Positions 5,265 to 8,953 of a stretch of 8,953 nt of DNA are shown here, in pieces (the first letter of the stretch is position 1; each line of letters starts with the position of its first letter). Below the pieces are notes generated by a model. It made no database searches. It was not told where the DNA came from and was given only the letters and a program-made list of their open reading frames with translations. A program made the position numbers and the translations under genes. Source of the stretch: Chloroflexi bacterium RBG_16_72_14 (GTDB lineage Bacteria > Chloroflexota > Limnocylindria > Limnocylindrales > CSP1-4); contig MGOE01000083.1 in the NCBI GenBank assembly GCA_001797035.1, forward strand, positions 11,932 to 20,884, written 5' to 3'.

Positions 5265-6914
5265 GTGACCGACGCCCACTTCGCTCCCAGCCGGACCCCG
5301 GCCCGCGACCCGGGCGACCTCGTCGTGCTGACGGGCGCGGACCTGGAGATCGGGGACGTGGAGGCGGTCGCCCGTCACGGCGCCCGCGCCGCGCTGGACG
5401 TGCACGCCCGCGAGCGCATGGCCGAGGCCCGCGCGGTCATCGACGCCCTGGTCGAGCGGGGCGAGGTCGTGTACGGCGTGACGACCGGGTTCGGTGACCT
5501 CGCCACCACCTTCATCCCGCCCGGTGACGCTGCCCGGCTCCAGGAGAGCCTGCTCGCGTCGCACGCGGCGGGCGTGGGGCGCCCGTTCCCGCGCGAGGTC
5601 GTGCGCGCGATGCTGCTGCTCCGGGCCAACACCCTCGCGCTCGGCCACTCGGGCTGCCGGCCGCTGCTCGTGGACCGGGTCTGCGCGTTCCTCGCGCTCG
5701 GCATCCACCCGGTAGTGCCCGAGCAGGGCAGTGTCGGGGCCTCGGGGGACCTCGCGCCGCTCGCGCACCTGGCGCTGCCCCTGGTGGGCCGGGGCGAGGT
5801 GGAGCTGGGCGGCCAGGTGATGCCGGCGCTGGTCGCGCTGCGCGAGGTGGGGCTGGAGCCGCTCGTGCTGCAGCCGAAGGAGGGCCTGGCGCTGCTCAAC
5901 GGCACGCAGCTGATGAGCGCCATTGGGGCGCTCCTGCTCGCGGACGCCGACCGGCTGGTCCGGACGGCGTCGGTCGCGGCGGCGATGTCGGTGGAGGCGC
6001 TGCTGGGCACCGAGGTGGCGTTCGCGGCGCCCTACCAGCTGGCTCGGCCCCACCCGGGCCAGCTGGCCGTGGCCGCCGAGCTCCGCCACCTGCTTCGTGA
6101 TTCGGGTCTCCAGCGGGCGCACCACGGGTCCGCCCACAAGGTCCAGGACCCGTACTCGCTGCGCTGCGTGCCCCAGGTCCACGGCGCCGTCCGAGACGCG
6201 CTGGACCATCTCCGCCGGGTGCTGGACATCGAGCTCAACTCCGCGACCGACAACCCGCTGGTGTTCCCGGCCGGCGGCGACGTCCCGACCGATGCGCTCG
6301 CAACGGGCGGTGGCCTCGTGATCTCGGGCGGCAACTTCCACGGCGAGCCGATCGCGCTGGCGCTCGACTTCGCGAAGCTCGCCCTGTCCGAGCTGGGGGC
6401 GATCAGCGAGCGGCGGACGGCGCTGCTCCTGGACCCGCGCCTGTCCGGCGGCCTGCCGGCGTTCCTGTCGCCGGACCCCGGGCGGAACAGCGGGCTGATG
6501 ATCGTCCAGTACACGGCGGCGGCCCTGGCGTCGGAGAACAAGGTCCTCGCGCATCCGTCATCCGCGGACTCGATCCCGACCTCCGCGAACCAGGAGGACC
6601 ACGTGTCGATGGGGGCGACGGCCGCCCGCCACGCACGGACGGTCCTCGGGCACGTCGAGCAGATCGTGGCGATCGAGCTGCTGTGCGCCGCGCAGGCACT
6701 GGAGCTGCGACTCGGCACGCCGGCACGCGACGCCGCCACGCCGGGTGCCGGCGTCGCCGAGGCGCTGCGCCGGATCCGCGAGCGGGTCCCGAGGCTCGTC
6801 GAGGACCGGGAGCCAGGCCCGGACATGGCGGCGATGCTGGCCCTGGTGCATGCCGGTGCGCTGGCGGACTTGGTGGCCGGACAGGCCGGACGTGAGCCGT
6901 TGACGACGGTGTGA
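5265..6914 (+). CDS. hutH: Histidine ammonia-lyase
   Basis: This 549-residue cytoplasmic enzyme converts L-histidine to urocanate and ammonia, the first step of histidine degradation. The MIO cofactor triad A159-S160-G161 lies in GSVGASGDLAPLAH. Other active-site residues are in register with Pseudomonas putida HutH: Y70 (VYGVTTGFG), H100 (SH pair, typical of histidine rather than Phe/Tyr lyases), N212, Y297 and R300 (QDPYSLR), F358 (GGNFHG) and E444 (QEDHVSMG). Between R300 and F358 it has about 12 extra residues compared with the P. putida enzyme, located around 336-352. Length is above the usual 500-515 for this reason and because of an N-terminal extension of about 17 residues. The GTG at 5265 fits a leaderless start. 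No hutU, hutI or hutG is in the window; a Tat-exported amidohydrolase follows after 75 bp and may be cotranscribed. Confidence 0.95.
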   Translation: MTDAHFAPSRTPARDPGDLVVLTGADLEIGDVEAVARHGARAALDVHARERMAEARAVIDALVERGEVVYGVTTGFGDLATTFIPPGDAARLQESLLASHAAGVGRPFPREVVRAMLLLRANTLALGHSGCRPLLVDRVCAFLALGIHPVVPEQGSVGASGDLAPLAHLALPLVGRGEVELGGQVMPALVALREVGLEPLVLQPKEGLALLNGTQLMSAIGALLLADADRLVRTASVAAAMSVEALLGTEVAFAAPYQLARPHPGQLAVAAELRHLLRDSGLQRAHHGSAHKVQDPYSLRCVPQVHGAVRDALDHLRRVLDIELNSATDNPLVFPAGGDVPTDALATGGGLVISGGNFHGEPIALALDFAKLALSELGAISERRTALLLDPRLSGGLPAFLSPDPGRNSGLMIVQYTAAALASENKVLAHPSSADSIPTSANQEDHVSMGATAARHARTVLGHVEQIVAIELLCAAQALELRLGTPARDAATPGAGVAEALRRIRERVPRLVEDREPGPDMAAMLALVHAGALADLVAGQAGREPLTTV

Positions 6915-6919
6915 CGATG

Positions 6920-6941
6920 GCCCGGTGATCCGCGGCCGGGC
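6920..6941 (+). terminator. Weak hairpin between hutH and the amidohydrolase gene
   Basis: GCCCGG at 6920-6925 pairs with CCGGGC at 6936-6941 around a 10-base loop, 5 bases after the hutH stop. There is no T-tract. It may be a leaky terminator or an mRNA-stabilising structure that uncouples the two genes; it could also be chance in GC-rich DNA. Confidence 0.25.
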
Positions 6942-6977
6942 GAGCCGCAGGTGCGTCCTCATCTCCGCTGGGTCACG

Positions 6978-6983
6978 GTGAGG
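6978..6983 (+). promoter_or_regulatory. Shine-Dalgarno GTGAGG for the amidohydrolase gene
   Basis: GTGAGG lies 6 bases before the ATG at 6990. It favours this start over the in-frame GTG at 6951, because the ATG also places the twin-arginine motif at the very N-terminus. Confidence 0.6.
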
Positions 6984-6989
6984 ATCACG

Positions 6990-8351
6990 ATGGATCGACG
7001 GCGGTTCCTCAAGGTCACGGCCGCTGGCGCCCTTGGCGCGCTCGCCGCCCCGGCGTCGACGTCCGCCGCCCACGCGCGCGAGACGACGGTGTTCGTCGGC
7101 GGGCCGATCCACTCGATGACCCGGCGCGGACGCCTCTCGGCGATCGCGATCCACGGCGGCCGGATCGTGGCGGTCGACGACGCCGCCCGCTTCCTCCTGC
7201 GTCTCGGGGCCCGCCGCCTCGACCTGCGGGGGCGAGCCCTGTATCCCGGCTTCATCGACGCCCACTCGCACTGGTACGGCGACTTCGTGCGGGCCGCCGA
7301 CGCGAACCCGGCCTGGACTGACGTCGCCTCCGGCGAGGATGCCGTCCACAAGGCCGTGGCATCGGGCTGGACGACCGTCACGGAGCACTTCGCGAACGAG
7401 GACCGGATCCTCGGTCTCGCCGGTCTCGACTCGCTGCACGCCCTTCCCCTGCGCGTGAACTGCTACATGCCCGCCAACTTCGCGACCGATCGCTTTGGCG
7501 ACTGGTACCTGGCGCACCCGCAGGACGAGCAGGTCAGCCCGCGCGTCCGGATCGCTGGCGTGAAGTTCTTCGCGGACGGTGGGCTCACGCCGTACCTCCG
7601 CGAGCCCTACGACGTGTGCCGCTACCCGAGCGGCGACAACCGGGGCGACCTGTGGTGGGAACCGGCCGAGCTGGAGCTGGCGATGGGCGCCGCCCACCGC
7701 GCTGGATACCAGCTCACGGTCCACTGCTCGGGCGACGGCGCGACCGACGTGCTGCTGGACATCCTGGCCCACATCGATCCGGCATCCAGCAACCCGATGC
7801 GCAGCAACCTGACCCACCTGATCCTGCTGCACGACGACCAGATCGCCCGGTTGCGGTCCCAGCGCATCGTGGCCAACATCCAGCTGTCGTGGTTCGCCGC
7901 CGACGACGCTGCCAGTCTGCTGTGCTGGCTCGGCCCGACACGGGTGGAAGGCATCGGCCGCTGGCGGGACCTGCTCGACGCGCGCGTTCGCACCTGTGGC
8001 AGCACCGACTTCCCGTGGAGCCTGCCGACCAGCGGCCCGGTGCTCCAGACGCTCTACACCGCCACCACCCGGATCGGGTCCAGCGGTGCACCGCCGCCCG
8101 CGTGGATGGCCGCTCAACGGATCACGACCCTGGAGGCTATCCGGCTCCTCACCCGGGGCTCGGCCTGGGCCGCTCGCGAGGAGACGATCAAGGGCGCGCT
8201 CGCCCCCGGCATGCTCGCCGATCTCGTGGTGTTCTCGGGCGATCCGCTCGCGGTCGATCCGACGGCGCTGCTGGACCTCCGCGTGGCGGCGACGATCGTA
8301 GGTGGCGAGGCGGCGTACGTGGATCCCGCGCATCCCGACCTCGCGATCTGA
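6990..8351 (+). CDS. Tat-exported amidohydrolase, YtcJ-like (Amidohydro_3) group
   Basis: This 453-residue protein starts with a twin-arginine signal: DRRRFLK at residues 2-8, a hydrophobic Ala/Gly stretch to about 22, and a likely cleavage after AHA (27-29). The mature part is a metal-dependent amidohydrolase. Candidate metal or catalytic residues are H92 and H94 in DAHSHW, K192 in VKFFADGG (a pattern typical of YtcJ-like enzymes), H245 in TVHCSGDGA, H276 in NLTHL and D340 in GSTDFPWS. A C-terminal KGALAPGMLADLVVFSGDP (401-419) forms the usual composite beta domain. It is shorter than the roughly 530 residues common in the group. Family members cleave amide or formamide bonds in diverse small molecules, so the substrate is unknown. 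It follows hutH by 75 bp, but export argues against a role as cytosolic imidazolonepropionase (HutI). Confidence 0.88.
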   Translation: MDRRRFLKVTAAGALGALAAPASTSAAHARETTVFVGGPIHSMTRRGRLSAIAIHGGRIVAVDDAARFLLRLGARRLDLRGRALYPGFIDAHSHWYGDFVRAADANPAWTDVASGEDAVHKAVASGWTTVTEHFANEDRILGLAGLDSLHALPLRVNCYMPANFATDRFGDWYLAHPQDEQVSPRVRIAGVKFFADGGLTPYLREPYDVCRYPSGDNRGDLWWEPAELELAMGAAHRAGYQLTVHCSGDGATDVLLDILAHIDPASSNPMRSNLTHLILLHDDQIARLRSQRIVANIQLSWFAADDAASLLCWLGPTRVEGIGRWRDLLDARVRTCGSTDFPWSLPTSGPVLQTLYTATTRIGSSGAPPPAWMAAQRITTLEAIRLLTRGSAWAAREETIKGALAPGMLADLVVFSGDPLAVDPTALLDLRVAATIVGGEAAYVDPAHPDLAI

Positions 8352-8378
8352 GCCCCCCGGGCGTCCGGCCCGCAGGGC
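8352..8378 (+). terminator. Composite hairpin after the amidohydrolase gene
   Basis: CGGGC at 8358-8362 pairs with GCCCG at 8368-8372 around a 5-base loop. Beyond a small internal loop, GCCC at 8352-8355 pairs with GGGC at 8375-8378. The structure begins directly after the stop codon and ends just before the next promoter hexamer, a sensible place for termination. No T-run follows, so the call is tentative. Confidence 0.3.
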
Positions 8379-8380
8379 GA

Positions 8381-8386
8381 TAGACT
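8381..8386 (+). promoter_or_regulatory. Putative -10 hexamer TAGACT for the leaderless GNAT-like gene
   Basis: TAGACT ends 8 bases before the ATG at 8395. Hexamer and spacing are identical to those before the phosphatase gene at 3784. There is no Shine-Dalgarno sequence in the gap. Confidence 0.6.
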
Positions 8387-8394
8387 CGCCGCTG

Positions 8395-8953
8395 ATGGCG
8401 ACACGGGTCAGGATCATCGACGTCACCGACGAGGCGACCTTCGCCCTGCTGCCGCCGTGCGCGGACCCGGGCTTCGACCACCGCTCCTGCGACTACTGGG
8501 AGGACGCTGATCGCGGCTCGAAGGCCGCCCGATCGTCGTGGCTGGCGCCGTCCCCACCCCCGGCCGCCCCCGCGGCGCCCGCGCGGCCCCGCAACCTGTT
8601 CGCCCTCGACGACGACGGCCCGGTGGCGAACCCGTTCGCGACGGCGCGAGTGCCGGCCCGCAATCCGTTCCTGGCCGGGGACGACGAGCCGGCCGGGAAC
8701 CCGTTCGCGCCGCCGCCGGTCGCCCGCCCGGCCGTACCCGCGGACGCGCAACCGAAGCTGCGCTTGCTCGCCCGGGGCCTCGCGGTGTTCGGGAGCTATG
8801 CGAAGGTGCTGCTCCTCGAGGACGAGCCGGCCGCCTTCGCCCAGTTCGGGCCGCTGTCGGCGTATCCGCGCGCCCTGCACACCCGCGAGCTGTACCCGAG
8901 GCTGCCCGTCTCGCCGCTGCCCGCGGTGATCACCTGCATCGCCACGACTGCCG
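8395..8953 (+). CDS. GNAT-type acetyltransferase-like protein with NPF-repeat linker (partial, runs off the window)
   Basis: The first 186 residues are present and the gene continues past the window edge. Residues 1-50 contain a conserved-looking Cys/His block (PPCADPGFDHRSCDYWEDAD, 20-39) and GSKAARSSW (41-49). Residues about 120-186 (LLARGLAVFGSYAKVLLLEDEPAAFAQFGPLSAYPRA and then PLPAVITCIAT) resemble the strands leading to the acetyl-CoA site of GNAT-like proteins found in high-GC bacteria. The acetyl-CoA motif itself would lie beyond the edge, so the enzyme call is inference. Residues 51-119 form a Pro/Ala-rich, probably disordered insert with NLF at 67-69 and NPF at 79-81, 90-92 and 102-104, spaced 12, 11 and 12 residues apart. 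The ATG at 8395 follows a -10 hexamer and gives a compact start. Substrate is unknown. Confidence 0.75.
   Translation, partial: MATRVRIIDVTDEATFALLPPCADPGFDHRSCDYWEDADRGSKAARSSWLAPSPPPAAPAAPARPRNLFALDDDGPVANPFATARVPARNPFLAGDDEPAGNPFAPPPVARPAVPADAQPKLRLLARGLAVFGSYAKVLLLEDEPAAFAQFGPLSAYPRALHTRELYPRLPVSPLPAVITCIATTA

Noticed and set aside
4497..6554. A 685-residue minus-strand protein with DedA at its C-terminus
   Set aside because: Only the last 223 residues look like protein. The rest is antisense to hutH. The GTG at 5168 with GAGGAG upstream gives a normal DedA length.
5265..6914. HutH as phenylalanine or tyrosine ammonia-lyase
   Set aside because: The SH pair at 99-100 and E444 in QEDHVSMG are histidine-lyase residues; Phe/Tyr enzymes differ at these places.
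6951..6989. GTG at 6951 as the amidohydrolase start
   Set aside because: It would add 13 residues before the twin-arginine motif. The ATG at 6990 has a Shine-Dalgarno at good spacing and puts RRRFLK at the very N-terminus.
6990..8351. Assignment of the amidohydrolase as imidazolonepropionase (HutI) because it follows hutH
   Set aside because: It has a Tat signal, the VKFFADGG pattern and a layout of the YtcJ-like group, and I do not see HutI-specific motifs. Histidine degradation is cytosolic.
6558..8426. A 622-codon minus-strand frame antisense to hutH and the amidohydrolase gene
   Set aside because: Its translation is low-complexity and without recognisable domains, and both plus-strand genes have complete catalytic motifs. 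Long antisense frames are expected at this GC content.
1..8953. Mobile element, CRISPR array, toxin-antitoxin pair, defence island or tRNA
   Set aside because: I found no transposase, integrase, spaced repeat array, toxin-like pair or cloverleaf, and codon use looks even along the window.

Overview
The window is very GC-rich bacterial DNA, with strong G/C preference at third codon positions throughout. It is densely packed with ordinary chromosomal genes. There are no tRNA or rRNA genes, insertion sequences, CRISPR arrays or phage genes that I can see. High GC, GTG starts, a Tat-exported enzyme and apparently leaderless genes would suit a soil or freshwater Chloroflexota lineage or an actinobacterium. 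I lean to a Limnocylindria-like Chloroflexota, but that is inference with low confidence.

Layout. Positions 87-3383 hold a tight three-gene operon for tetrahydrofolate (THF) one-carbon chemistry: fchA (cyclodeaminase/cyclohydrolase), folD (methylene-THF dehydrogenase) and fhs (formate-THF ligase). A small convergent gene at 3460-3678 (minus strand) encodes a 72-residue His-rich protein with one membrane helix. Diverging from it at 3784-4491 is a histidine-phosphatase (phosphoglycerate mutase-like) gene. This runs tail to tail, 5 bp apart, into a DedA-family membrane protein gene at 4497-5168 (minus). A 96-bp divergent promoter region separates DedA from hutH (histidine ammonia-lyase, 5265-6914). 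hutH is followed by a Tat-exported amidohydrolase of the YtcJ-like group (6990-8351). The window ends inside a GNAT-type acetyltransferase-like gene (from 8395) that carries an unusual NPF-repeat linker.

How the genes may work together. Fhs captures formate as 10-formyl-THF. FchA can form methenyl-THF and FolD can reduce it to methylene-THF. The FolD has Ile where the family has its catalytic cyclohydrolase lysine. This suggests that FchA supplies the cyclohydrolase step and FolD is only a dehydrogenase. HutH could in principle feed formimino groups into the same pathway, but no hutU, hutI or formiminotransferase is present here.

Promoters. Four genes that begin transcription units (fchA, the phosphatase, hutH and the GNAT gene) have a TANNNT hexamer ending only 6-8 bases before the start codon and no Shine-Dalgarno sequence, the signature of leaderless mRNAs. 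In contrast fhs, the amidohydrolase, DedA and the 72-residue gene have recognisable Shine-Dalgarno sequences. Nothing here is an obvious new multi-gene system. The points most worth following are the FchA/FolD division of labour, the leaderless promoter set, the NPF-repeat insert and the shared palindromic promoter at 5240-5257.
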